This document shows, piece after piece, positions 33,416-42,602 of a stretch of 64,000 nucleotides of DNA. The stretch comes from Vicia villosa (lineage: Eukaryota > Streptophyta > Magnoliopsida > Fabales > Fabaceae), in assembly GCF_029867415.1 (NCBI RefSeq), contig NC_081181.1:72264144-72328143 (forward strand), written 5' to 3'. The notes beneath the pieces were generated by a model, which saw nothing but the letters and a program-made list of their open reading frames with translations, searched no databases and was not told the DNA's origin. Made by a program: the position numbers and the translations under genes. The number at the start of each line of letters is the position of its first letter. Within the stretch, counting starts at the first letter, position 1.

Positions 33416-36400
33416 TTAACTGTAATAACGTCTGAGTTTTTCAGCATTCCAGGGTCGAGCAAGTTTTTCACCGAGAAGATTCTCGAGGTAGTAGGCGCCG
33501 TTCTCGGTTTTGTCATAAACTCGGTACGGGCCTTCCCAGTTTGGGGCTAGCTTGCCTTCGCGCGAGTCTTTCATGTTTCTGCGAAGTACTAGGGCGCCGA
33601 TTTCAAATTCGCGCTTTATAACTTTGGCGTTATGGCGAAGAGCTATTTGCTGTTTTAGTTTAGCTTCTCGGAGGGCTGATCCTGCTCGAATCTCTTCTAC
33701 CATATCGAGTTCTTCCCTCATGGCCTCGTCGTTAAGTTCTTCCTCGAGGGGGAATTCGGTGCGCCGAGAAGGCTCTCGGATTTCTACGGGAATTACGGCT
33801 TCGGTGCCGTAAGTTAGTCGGAAAGGAGTTTCGCCTGTGCTCGAATGAGGCGTCGTCCTGTACGCCCAGAGTACACTATGTAGTTCCTCGACCCAGGCTT
33901 TTTTGGCTTCGCCGAGTCTTCTCTTTAATCCTCGGAGGATGACTCGGTTGGCCGCCTCGGCCTGCCCGTTCGTCTGAGGGTGCTCGACTGAGGTGAAGTG
34001 TTGCTTCGTGCCAAGCTTGGCCACAAACTCTTGGAATTTTTTGTCAGTGAACTGGGTGCCATTGTCGGTGATTATGGCCTGAGGGACCCCGAACCGGGCA
34101 AGTATGTTTCGTTTGTAGAAACGGAGCACGTTTTGAGATGTGATCTTGGCAAGCGCCTCGGCTTCTATCCATTTCGTGAAGTAATCGACGGCGACCACGA
34201 GATATTTATTCTGGTACGAGCCGACCGGGAAAGGGCCGAGGAGGTCCATTCCCCAGGTGGAAAAAGGCCAAGGAGAGGAGAGGGATTTGAGCTCGGTGGG
34301 GGGAGCTAGGTGCATGTCGGCATGCCGCTGACATTTGTCGCATTTTTGAACATGCTCTTTGGCGTCCTGCTGCATGGTCGGCCAATAGTAGCCGGCTCTG
34401 AGGGCTTTCCTTGCCAGCGACCGGCCGCCGAGATGCTGGCCGTTAATCCCTTCGTGGATCTCCTGCAGTACTTCCATTGCCTGCGAGTCGTCGATGCATT
34501 TGAGAAGGGGAATGGAGAAGCCGCGCCGATAGAGTTTATTTTCGATGACTGTGTACGAGCAGGCTCTCCTTTTAATAGCTGAAGCTTCCTTCGGATCATC
34601 GGGGAGTTCGTCGTTCATGAGGTATTTGTATACCGGAGTCATCCAGCAATGGTCGTCTCCGATGGCAAACACTTGTATGGCCGGCGCGTTTTTGGCTACG
34701 CTTGGATCGGACAAGACTTCCTGTATCACCGACTTGTTCCCTCCCTTCTTTCTCGTGCTTGCGAGCTTGGATAAGAGGTCGGCCCTCGAGTTGTGTTCCC
34801 GAGGGATGTGTGCGACGTCTGCCTTCGCGAACCCTTTCATCTTTTCTTTGACGAGCGACAGATACTCGGCTAGTGTGTCGTTTTTGGCCTGGTAATCGCC
34901 GCTAACTTGCGACGCGACCAGTTGTGAATCGGTATAAATCATGACTTCCCGAGCGCCTACGTCCTCTGCAAGGCGTAGGCCCGCTAGGAGGGCTTCGTAC
35001 TCGGCCTGGTTGTTCGATGTGGCGAAGGAGAGGACTAAGGATACTTCGATGACGAGTCCCTCGTCGTTCTCCAAGATGATCCCAGCTCCGCTGCCCGCGT
35101 GGCTTGAGGCACCGTCTACGTAGATGGTCCACTTATTCACGGTGGGTGTTAGGGAGTTGGAGATCGTCGTCATCTCGGCCACGAAATCGGCGAGTGCTTG
35201 GGCTTTTAGCGCTTTCCTGCCCTCGTATTGTATGTCGAACTCGGACAGTTCGAGGGACCATTTCAGCATCCTTCCGGCCATGTCTGGTCGGCTGAGAAGC
35301 TGTTTGATCGGTTGGTCTGTCCGGACGACGATAGTGTGGGCAAGGAAGTAGTACCTCAGTCTTCTGGCGGCCGTTATTAGGGCCAGCGCGATTTTTTCTA
35401 TCTGTTGATAGCGGACCTCGGGTCCTTGTAAGGCTTTGCTAGTGAAGTACACTGGCTTCTGCCCGTCTTCCGTTTCTCGGATCAGGGCCGCGCTGGCTGC
35501 CTCGCCAGAGACGGCCAAGTAGAGATAGAGAACCTCGTTGCTGTCTGGTCGGGATAGCACCGGGGGTTTGGAGAGCACTTGTTTGAGGTGGGATAATGCT
35601 TGTTCGCATTCCTCGGACCACTCGAAAGCTGCTTCTTTCCGAAGAAGCTTAAAGAATGGAAGTGCATGCTGGGCGGATTTCGCGACGAAGCGGGACAATG
35701 CCGTGAGCATTCCGTTTAGTACTTGGATGGATTTTTTATTGGTGGGGGTAGGGAGGTCTGAGAATGCTCGGCACTTATCAGGGTTGGCTTCTATTCCTCG
35801 TTCTGTTAAGTAGAAACCGAGGAATTTGCCTGCCCGTACTCCGAAGGTACACTTCTCCGGATTGAAGCGCATCCTGCAGGACCTGGCCTGCTTGAAGACC
35901 CGCTCGAGATGTAGTGTGTGGTCGGAGTCTTCTCGAGATTTGACGATCATGTCGTCCATATACACCTCGAGTGTGTCGCCGATTTCCCCTCGGAAGACCT
36001 TGTTCATCATCCGCTGGTAGGTTGCCCCGGCGTTTTTGAGTCCGAAGGGCATTACGTTGTAGTAATAATTGCCCGATTCGGTCATGAAAGCCGTGCATTG
36101 CTTGTCGCATTTCGCCATGGGAATCTGGTTGTAACCAGAATAAGCGTCCATGAAGGACAACAGTTTATAGCCGGCCGAGTTGTCGACCAGTCTATCAATA
36201 TTAGGTAAAGGGTAGGCGTCTTTTGGACATGCCCGGTTAACATCAGTATAATCAACACACATTCTCCATTTTCCATTAGATTTTTTAACAAGTACAACAT
36301 TTGAGAGCCAAGTTGAGTACTTGGCCTCGGAAATAAAATTTGCCTCTAGGAGGTCTTTTACAGCTTTCTCGGCAGCCTCCGCTTTCTCGGGAGACTGCCG

Positions 36401-39286
36401 ACGCCTACGTTGTACTACGGCCTTGGCGGTTGGATTGATGGAGAGGTGGTGACAGGCGACCTCAGGGTCGAGTCCGGGCATCTCTGCGGCGCTCCAGGCG
36501 AACAGGTCGGCATTGGCTCGAAGGCAGGCTATGAGTTGCTTCCTCGGCAGGTCAGGGATACCCTTGCCGATCTTCACTGCTCTGTTGGGGTTGTCTCCCA
36601 GGGGGATCAGCTCGAAGTCTCCGTCGGGAACAGGTCGGACGGGATTCGATTGTGTTTCCTCCCCGGTCTTCAGTTCTTCTTGTGTGAACCTTGCATCGAG
36701 GTCGACTGAGCTGACGTTGGCCGTTGGAACCTGATCTTCCCGAGGACGCTTATCTTCGGCTCTTGGTTTCTTGTTGGAGCTGGTCGGAGGAGCGATCAGC
36801 TCTAGTCCTTTGACGGATGCATCGAAGATCCTTCTCGCAGCTTCAATGTCGGCGTTGATGGTGGCCACTTTCCCTGTCCTCGTGTAGAACTTCATCTTCA
36901 GATGGACTGTGGAGGGCACGGCAGTTAGCTCGGCCAGTGTTGGGCGTCCGATGATGCAGTTGTACAATGTTTTGCAGTCGATTACCAGAAACCTGGTTTT
37001 GACTTGTCTGGACGCTTCCCCTTCCCCGAAGGTGACAATCAGCTCGACGTAGCCCCATGGTTTGGTGGTGGCTCCGTTAAAACCTTGGAGGTCGGAACCC
37101 ACATAGGGAGTGAGGTGCGAGTCGTCCAGCTGAAGTGTTTGGAAGAGGTGGGAGTACATAATGTCGACTGAACTGCCTTCATCTACCAGGACCCGTCGCA
37201 CATCGAAGTTTGCCATTCTGGCTCGGACGAGAAGGGGAATGGTGGCATTTGGAGCTCCGCCGGGCAGTTCTTCGAGATAGAAAGTGATTGGCTCTGACTT
37301 TCCTCGGAATTTCCGAAGAGTAGGGCCGAGATCTGCATTGGCGCTGAGTAGCTCGTCGAACTTTCTCTTGACCGAACTGACGGTGAGAGAGCCGGGGTCG
37401 CCGCCGTTGGAGATGACCATTGCGGTGGGGAAATGTTCCCAGGTGCTGAGGGCGGTCGTCACGCCGACTGAAGGGATGAAGTCTTCCGGTCGGGTTACGG
37501 ACAGCGCGACTTGGAGCGGTCTGCTGTCTGGTGAGTTCCCCTCGTCAGAGTTTCGAGGGATGTCTCTTCTGGAGGGTTCTCCCTTCTTGGTGTATTTTGC
37601 CAGGTGGCCCTCTTTGATCAGGGTCTCTATGGCATCTTTGAGATGTACGCATTCGTCGGTCATATGCCCGTGACTCTTGTGGTACTTGCAGTATTTGGAC
37701 TTGTCCGTCCCCGGTCTTGTAGGATTTGACTTCGGGGGCCTGATGTTGGATTTCTTGAACTCGGCGTTCTGGCAGTCGGACAGGATTTTCTCCCGGGAGG
37801 TGTTCAAAGGAGTGTAGTCGTTGAAACGCCCTGCTGGTCCTCGCCGTTCTTTGACATCTCGGGCCCGGTCGTCCCTTCTTTTGTCTTGTCCTCGGCGCGA
37901 CCCCGAGTCTTCGAGGTTTGAGCTGCGAGCGGCGCCACTGCCCCTCGGGGCTCTGATTGCGGCTGCCTCGCCTTCCTCAAAATCGATGAATACCTTTGCT
38001 TTGCTGAGGAGGTCATTCATCGAGTTTACCTTCTCGATCTTAATAGCTTTCTTGAAGTCACTGCCGGGGAGAAGTCCTCGTTCCAAGATGTACCTCTTCA
38101 TGTAGTCTTTTGTCTGCACTTGGACGGCCTCCTTGTTGAATCTTTCAAGGTAATCTCGGAGAGGCTCGTTGGGTCCTTGGACTACGGCCTCGAGATTGGC
38201 TTCCGATTTCGGTTGCCGTCGGGAGGCTGTGAAGTGGCTCAAGAAGAGTTCTTTGAGCTCGGTCCAAGAATGGATGGAGTTCGAAGGGAGGTTCCTGTAC
38301 CAATTCATCGCTCCCTTCCTGAGGGTGGTCGGGAAAATGCGGCACTTGATCGAGCCTCTGACGACGTGATAGTCCATGACCGCTTCGATACTCCGGATAT
38401 GGTCGTCGGGGTCAGTGGTTCCGTCGTATTGGTCCAATGCCGGCGGTTTTTCCATCCCCCGAGGGAGGCGGGCTCTCCGTATACTAGCGGACAAGGGGCT
38501 GCGGAAGTCCTCCTCGTCGCTCGGCCCTGGTGAATCGTAGTGCCTGTTTCGTCGGGGATCTTCTTGGTTGTTACCCGTCGTTGCTTTGGAGGGACCCCGA
38601 CGGCCCTGTTCGGGGGAGGGGCTTCTTTGTTCAGCGGTTTCAGGTTTCTGGTTCTTCCTGTTCTTTCTGTGTGGAGAACGGGAACGAGTCCTCCGGCGGC
38701 GATGTCTTCTCGGGGGAGACCTTGAAGAGGACGGGGAACGCCGACGGTATCTTCTCGGCGGTGAGCGCGAGGAGGAATAGGAGTGTGACCTGTAGCGCCT
38801 CCGTGGGGAAGGGCGACGTCGCCGCTGTCTTTCCAGCTCGTGAATTCGGTCATCCTGAATTCTGAGGAGGCTGTTGGTCAGTTGTATTTCCTTGAGCAAG
38901 CGGACGGTAATGGGGTCAGTGCCTTCGGGAATGTTGAGCGGCTCCTCTTCTTCTCCATGACGGGCTCTCTGCCTCTCGGAGGTGTGGGTGAATGAGGAAG
39001 CATGTTGCCCGTCGCGAGGGTCGGTTTCATTCACATTCTGGGCATGTTCCGGCACGTTGGTCGTTCGGATCGGTTCGCCGCTCTGAACGTGCCCTTCTGG
39101 AGGAACATGGTCAACATTCTGGACCTGTTGTAGGACCTGCAGCAGCTGGGTGTCCTGGGTTTCATGCCCGGACCTTTGTCGCCGACGACTCCCCCGACGA
39201 TGATTAGCTAGCTCGCGGGAGGATTCCTCGATCAGCTCTTGAAGGAGGAAAGGGTCAGCGCTTGGGATGTTGTTGTTGTCAGCCAT
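33416..39286 (-). CDS. Tat gag-pol polyprotein with dual RNase H
   Basis: One uninterrupted 1956-codon frame starting 75 bp inside the 5' LTR. Features in order: an Arg/Ser-rich, RS-domain-like stretch (about 153-210); capsid domain (about 280-430; ALDQYDGTTDPDDHI); zinc-binding motif CKYHKSHGHMTDEC (about 532-546); aspartic protease with DEGSSVDIM (about 700); reverse transcriptase with VYMDDMIV (about 1106-1113); RNase H (about 1230-1340); a second RNase H with IYVDGASSHAGSGAG and IYTDSQLV (about 1385-1510); integrase with H-H-C-C around CDKCQRHAD (about 1610-1660) and acidic residues in WGMDLLGPF, IITDNGTQF and QTNGQAEAAN. The product would form particles, copy the RNA and integrate it. 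No damage was seen, so it may be competent. Confidence 0.95.
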   Translation of the reverse strand: MADNNNIPSADPFLLQELIEESSRELANHRRGSRRRQRSGHETQDTQLLQVLQQVQNVDHVPPEGHVQSGEPIRTTNVPEHAQNVNETDPRDGQHASSFTHTSERQRARHGEEEEPLNIPEGTDPITVRLLKEIQLTNSLLRIQDDRIHELERQRRRRPSPRRRYRSHSYSSSRSPPRRYRRRSPSSSRSPPRRHRRRRTRSRSPHRKNRKNQKPETAEQRSPSPEQGRRGPSKATTGNNQEDPRRNRHYDSPGPSDEEDFRSPLSASIRRARLPRGMEKPPALDQYDGTTDPDDHIRSIEAVMDYHVVRGSIKCRIFPTTLRKGAMNWYRNLPSNSIHSWTELKELFLSHFTASRRQPKSEANLEAVVQGPNEPLRDYLERFNKEAVQVQTKDYMKRYILERGLLPGSDFKKAIKIEKVNSMNDLLSKAKVFIDFEEGEAAAIRAPRGSGAARSSNLEDSGSRRGQDKRRDDRARDVKERRGPAGRFNDYTPLNTSREKILSDCQNAEFKKSNIRPPKSNPTRPGTDKSKYCKYHKSHGHMTDECVHLKDAIETLIKEGHLAKYTKKGEPSRRDIPRNSDEGNSPDSRPLQVALSVTRPEDFIPSVGVTTALSTWEHFPTAMVISNGGDPGSLTVSSVKRKFDELLSANADLGPTLRKFRGKSEPITFYLEELPGGAPNATIPLLVRARMANFDVRRVLVDEGSSVDIMYSHLFQTLQLDDSHLTPYVGSDLQGFNGATTKPWGYVELIVTFGEGEASRQVKTRFLVIDCKTLYNCIIGRPTLAELTAVPSTVHLKMKFYTRTGKVATINADIEAARRIFDASVKGLELIAPPTSSNKKPRAEDKRPREDQVPTANVSSVDLDARFTQEELKTGEETQSNPVRPVPDGDFELIPLGDNPNRAVKIGKGIPDLPRKQLIACLRANADLFAWSAAEMPGLDPEVACHHLSINPTAKAVVQRRRRQSPEKAEAAEKAVKDLLEANFISEAKYSTWLSNVVLVKKSNGKWRMCVDYTDVNRACPKDAYPLPNIDRLVDNSAGYKLLSFMDAYSGYNQIPMAKCDKQCTAFMTESGNYYYNVMPFGLKNAGATYQRMMNKVFRGEIGDTLEVYMDDMIVKSREDSDHTLHLERVFKQARSCRMRFNPEKCTFGVRAGKFLGFYLTERGIEANPDKCRAFSDLPTPTNKKSIQVLNGMLTALSRFVAKSAQHALPFFKLLRKEAAFEWSEECEQALSHLKQVLSKPPVLSRPDSNEVLYLYLAVSGEAASAALIRETEDGQKPVYFTSKALQGPEVRYQQIEKIALALITAARRLRYYFLAHTIVVRTDQPIKQLLSRPDMAGRMLKWSLELSEFDIQYEGRKALKAQALADFVAEMTTISNSLTPTVNKWTIYVDGASSHAGSGAGIILENDEGLVIEVSLVLSFATSNNQAEYEALLAGLRLAEDVGAREVMIYTDSQLVASQVSGDYQAKNDTLAEYLSLVKEKMKGFAKADVAHIPREHNSRADLLSKLASTRKKGGNKSVIQEVLSDPSVAKNAPAIQVFAIGDDHCWMTPVYKYLMNDELPDDPKEASAIKRRACSYTVIENKLYRRGFSIPLLKCIDDSQAMEVLQEIHEGINGQHLGGRSLARKALRAGYYWPTMQQDAKEHVQKCDKCQRHADMHLAPPTELKSLSSPWPFSTWGMDLLGPFPVGSYQNKYLVVAVDYFTKWIEAEALAKITSQNVLRFYKRNILARFGVPQAIITDNGTQFTDKKFQEFVAKLGTKQHFTSVEHPQTNGQAEAANRVILRGLKRRLGEAKKAWVEELHSVLWAYRTTPHSSTGETPFRLTYGTEAVIPVEIREPSRRTEFPLEEELNDEAMREELDMVEEIRAGSALREAKLKQQIALRHNAKVIKREFEIGALVLRRNMKDSREGKLAPNWEGPYRVYDKTENGAYYLENLLGEKLARPWNAEKLRRYYS

Positions 39287-39342
39287 GACGATTGGTGATG
39301 GTTAGCTTTGATCTTTGTTCTTTAAAGATGGGGAAGCAAGTT

Positions 39343-39359
39343 TCCCACAGACGGCGCCA
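39343..39359 (-). promoter_or_regulatory. primer-binding site of the Tat element
   Basis: TGGCGCCGTCTGTGGGA on the minus strand, one base from the 5' LTR. The first nine bases match the 3' end of plant tRNA-Asp and the rest diverge, as often seen in this lineage. Confidence 0.75.
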
Positions 39360-39360
39360 C

Positions 39361-39920
39361 TGATCGTACCTGATCAGAAGGATCGTCGTAGGCTGCTCGG
39401 ACTGGATCTTCTAGGAAGGAGGAGGAGGGGGGTGTACCTGCAAGGTACTCCAATGCCAAAGTAAGATGACGAGCAAAGGAGCGCAAGTACTAGCTAAGAG
39501 TGAGTAAGAATTGAATACCTGACCCTCTAGTTGAAGAGGGTATATATAGCCCCCAGCGCTGGGCCATGATCTCGCTATTGGGTTGGATTCCCAAGCCCAA
39601 CTAGGAGACTGCCAGGTTTCCTGAGCGGAAATATCGGAGGTGCGTGTATGCCCTCTGTCCTGGTTAACCGCTCCGAAGTCCAAGGGAAGACGCGGTCTTT
39701 TAGGAGCCACGTGGGATCCGAGTTATTCGGAGGATTGGATATGAAGGAGCCCTGCGCGGAGCAGGGTCCTCGGCAAGGATGATGTCCGGGGGAGAATGAA
39801 CGCCGAGCGCGGTGTTGGTGCCGAGCAAGGCGTGTCGGAAGGCCATGAACTATACATGGGCCTCTGAGGCTTATTGGGCCGAAAGCGGTGTTGGGCCTAG
39901 CCTTGGCCCAGTCCAGAACA
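39361..39920 (-). repeat. 5' LTR of the Tat element
   Basis: 560 bp, no difference from 29475-30034 seen by eye. Its minus-strand TATA box at 39541-39548 would drive the genomic RNA. Confidence 0.96.
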
Positions 39921-39925
39921 ATAAG

Positions 39926-40340
39926 TAAAATTTAAATTGAACAGAGTATGTCTCACCTTGTAAAAAATATTCGAACGTAACTAATTTTTAAATTCAAATT
40001 TTGTTGTAACGATCATATTTTTAAATTAAAGCACAATCTTTTTTGCATAAGCTAATTTTGTGATAAAGACTTCAAAATAAAGTTCACCAAAACAAAATGC
40101 TTAATTAAATATGAAACTACATATGAGATAAAACTTATGGATAAAAGAATTAATATTATTTTTACCATTTTTTTAGATGATTTATCCTTAGAGATAAAAT
40201 GTCTTTATGGGTTGATGTAGCCCTAGTACATTTAATCTTAATACAAGACGTGTTTATGAAAAAAAATAAAGAAAATTCATATATAACATTTAAACAAATT
40301 AGTCAGACATTATCATGTTGTTGGTTTACCAAATATAAAT
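39926..40340. other. AT-rich upstream DNA of the intact metalloproteinase-like gene
   Basis: No feature recognised. Promoter homology with copies A and B begins near 40350. Confidence 0.4.
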
Positions 40341-40452
40341 TTTCCATATTTCTTGACCCTACGTGTCATAGTTTCCTCTTCAAATCTAAGTCAATGATAA
40401 GTCATAGATGGCTTAAGAAGAATAAGGGGTGTAGCAATTTCCTAGCAGCTGT

Positions 40453-40612
40453 CTTTTTTTTTTAATAAGCAATTGATTAAAAGGAAATAACGCATTAAGG
40501 GTGCAACCCTTTCAAACGGGAAAGAGAAAAACAGAAAACTAGATCACTAGATGGATAACTTATACCAATCATATAAACTAGATCTAGGTAACAAAAAATT
40601 ACAGAAGATGCA
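40453..40612 (-). mobile_element. LINE 3'-end fragment inserted in the metalloproteinase promoter
   Basis: Promoter homology with copies A and B stops after 'cagctgtct' and resumes at 'tatcctatcc'. The extra DNA, read on the minus strand, ends ...AAAGGGTTGCACCCTTAATGCG...TTGCTTATTAAAAAAAAAA. A hairpin followed by a CTTATTAAAA tail is the L1 3' terminus seen in plants and parallels the LINE at 7866-7946. It lies about 90 bp upstream of the TATA box. The outer edge on the right is uncertain. Confidence 0.6.
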
Positions 40613-40697
40613 ATGCCTATCCTATCCTATCCCATCCAAGTGGAGAAGATGCAATGCACATGCTATATGAATACTTCCCAAACCAGTGACAAAGTTC

Positions 40698-40705
40698 TAT
40701 AAAAA
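40698..40705 (+). promoter_or_regulatory. TATA box of the metalloproteinase-like gene
   Basis: TATAAAAA 74 bp upstream of the start codon, followed by an AC-rich leader. Copy A carries the same leader with a mutated TATA. Confidence 0.75.
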
Positions 40706-40771
40706 GCTACAACTTAATTCACATTTTCTCAAACCCATACCAAAAAACAATATCACAACAATCACTAAACC

Positions 40772-41770
40772 ATGAAACTCACAGCACTAAATACCTTCAC
40801 ATTCCTCTTCATACTATCTTTCCTATTTGCAAATGTCTCTGCAAGTGTCCCCAGGGGCTTGTTTGCTGATTTGGCACCGGCACTTGAATCATCAATCAAA
40901 AGCGAAATCCCTTCCATGTATTTACGCAAACTTCAAATTGAAGAATTGCTCAAGCTCAAGTATGAGACACAGCTAGAGATTATAAAACACTCTAAAGAGA
41001 AAACCCAGGACATGTTCGAGTTCTTTCAGATCTTAGAAAAATACGGATTCTTAAACTCTTCCACTTCGCCTTCAAATTCCGAGGACGAATCATCAATAAT
41101 CAAATTTCAGCAATATTTTAATCTCAAAAAAACAGGTCAGCTTGATCAAAATACAACTGATACCCTTATAAAGCCACGTTGTGGTGTTCCTGACATCGTC
41201 AACTCGGAGACGTTTAAGCCATGGTGGACGGGGAAAGAATTAACATATGGTTTTCACCCGAAGAATAAGGTAAAAAACCAATTAAAGATTTTCTTTCAGG
41301 ATGCATTTAACCGTTGGTCAAAAGTAACAGGGTTGAACTTTACAGAGACAATGACGTATAGCGATTCCGATATTAAGATAGCATTTTTAAATTTAGATGG
41401 AGAAGGTCAAATGGTTGGAGCCACTTATATAAACGAAACTAGAAATGATAGGCTTATGTATTTTGATATAAACGAACAATGGGTGTTCTCAAATAAGAGT
41501 GATATTGATGAGGATGATGTTGATTTTGAATCAGCTGTGATGCATCAAATTGGTCATTTATTAGGGTTGGAACATTCTTCTGTGGAAGAGGCTATTATGT
41601 ATCCGATTGTATTGCCTAAACAGAAGATTGAGTTGGTGAATGAAGATGATTTGCAGAAGATTCAGCAAATATATGGTGTCCAAAATGATGCATCAGGTTC
41701 AAGTTTGTCAGTTGTCTTTTGGCCATTTGGCTTCTTTGGGTTTGTTGTATGTTTCTTGGGGTTAATGTGA
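40772..41770 (+). CDS. matrix-metalloproteinase-like protein with Gln in place of catalytic Glu
   Basis: An intronless 332-codon gene, as is usual for plant MMPs. Residues 1-24 form a signal peptide (LNTFTFLFILSFLFANVSA). A propeptide with a peptidoglycan-binding-like fold (about 75-130) ends in the cysteine switch PRCGVPD (Cys137). The catalytic domain contains HQIGHLLGLEH (258-268), where MMPs have HExGHxxGxxH, followed by the Met-turn IMYP (Met276). The loop that normally carries the structural Zn/Ca ligands (HGDG...FDG...LAHAF) is shortened to LNLDGEGQMVGATY. A hydrophobic tail (about 311-332) suggests a membrane or GPI anchor. It should be secreted to the cell surface. I recall that the Medicago early nodulin MtMMPL1, involved in rhizobial infection, has an active-site substitution restricted to legumes; this gene may be related. 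Proteolysis is doubtful. Confidence 0.93.
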   Translation: MKLTALNTFTFLFILSFLFANVSASVPRGLFADLAPALESSIKSEIPSMYLRKLQIEELLKLKYETQLEIIKHSKEKTQDMFEFFQILEKYGFLNSSTSPSNSEDESSIIKFQQYFNLKKTGQLDQNTTDTLIKPRCGVPDIVNSETFKPWWTGKELTYGFHPKNKVKNQLKIFFQDAFNRWSKVTGLNFTETMTYSDSDIKIAFLNLDGEGQMVGATYINETRNDRLMYFDINEQWVFSNKSDIDEDDVDFESAVMHQIGHLLGLEHSSVEEAIMYPIVLPKQKIELVNEDDLQKIQQIYGVQNDASGSSLSVVFWPFGFFGFVVCFLGLM

Positions 41771-42182
41771 AATTAGAAGCTACAACTATTATGTTAAATG
41801 TTGGCTATTGTAAAATGATGTCTTTTTCAATTTGAGGATGTGAGTATTTGAATTACTAATGTCTTTCCTCAAATCAATGTAATGTTTTTATTTTATCAAA
41901 AATATTGTTGTATATATAGATCTAGTTTACTAGATTCACTATGAACTCAATAATGCAAGTGACATTTTTGTGTTTAAAATGCAGTACATGTCATTGTATT
42001 TTTGATAAATATAATTAATAGTGACAATGCATCACATGCCTAAGTCTACAATATTCATTGGGTCCTTCTTCTTTAAAGTTACCTAGCTACATTTACTACT
42101 TATTAAAACTACATACACATACATAAAAGAGAGAGAGAAAACAAAAAATAATTGTGCTACACACTACATACGCCTATGAATC
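41771..42182. other. 3' flank of the metalloproteinase-like gene and intergenic DNA
   Basis: The first ~230 bp include AT-rich polyadenylation-like sequence and share similarity with the flank of copy B. Beyond about 42000 nothing is recognised. Confidence 0.45.
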
Positions 42183-42342
42183 AATACTGATCAATTGTGT
42201 GTGCGTGTGTGTGGTCTAGTGGTGAAATACTTGGGACTTGAGAGTGTGCTCTTCTCAAGGTCTCAGGCTCAAAACCCGCTAGACACAAATTGCTTACTAG
42301 ACACAAATTGCTTATTAAAAAAACAAAATACTTATCAATTGT
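42183..42342 (+). mobile_element. tRNA-derived SINE with target-site duplication
   Basis: The 128-bp body (42199-42326) has an A box TGGTCTAGTGG (42212-42222), a B-box-like GGCTCAAAACC (42266-42276), a short internal duplication ('tagacacaaattgctta') and an A-rich tail. It is flanked by 16-bp direct repeats AATACTGATCAATTGT (42183-42198) and AATACTTATCAATTGT (42327-42342) that differ at one base. The combination of Pol III boxes, tail and duplication is strong evidence for a retroposed SINE. Confidence 0.8.
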
Positions 42343-42506
42343 ACGATTTTAACCGACTTAAATACTATTAATTACTTTTTTATCAGTTAAATTAACTACC
42401 TTTAAAAACATAGACATGACACAATTTTGGTGTTGTCTAGGGTGAAAGACCTTAACATGTATCTTACAGTAGGAGACCAAAGTTTCTGATTTTAATCATT
42501 TAAAGC

Positions 42507-42547
<41 letters not shown>

Positions 42548-42566
42548 TTTTTAACAATATATACTT
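42343..42566. other. intergenic DNA with (TTA)n array
   Basis: A TTA/ATT microsatellite spans about 42509-42544. Otherwise AT-rich, and it ends at the CACTA terminus. Confidence 0.7.
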
Positions 42567-42602
42567 CACTACAAGAAATCCTCTCTCCAGCGACATATTT
42601 TA

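Larger units (their letters stand above)
29470..39925 (-). mobile_element. Tat-lineage Ty3/gypsy retrotransposon, complete and apparently intact
   Basis: The 560-bp LTRs at 29475-30034 and 39361-39920 look identical. They are flanked by the 5-bp duplication ATAAG (29470-29474 and 39921-39925). The minus-strand order is 5' LTR, primer site, one gag-pol ORF with two RNase H domains, then an antisense gene, a polypurine tract and the 3' LTR. The second RNase H and the antisense ORF are hallmarks of the Tat lineage. Base composition is clearly more GC-rich than the AT-rich neighbourhood. It sits between copies B and C of the metalloproteinase locus. Confidence 0.95.

Noticed and set aside
34000..38900. 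Many plus-strand frames of 60-180 codons opposite Tat gag-pol
   Set aside because: Shadows of a GC-rich coding strand; none has a recognisable domain, unlike the antisense gene at 30438-32729.
40199..40465. 88-codon frame before the metalloproteinase-like gene
   Set aside because: It overlaps the conserved promoter block and the LINE tail, with no homologue in copies A or B.
42212..42276. Functional tRNA gene
   Set aside because: A-to-B box spacing is too long, the arms do not pair, and an A-tail plus target duplication show it is a SINE.
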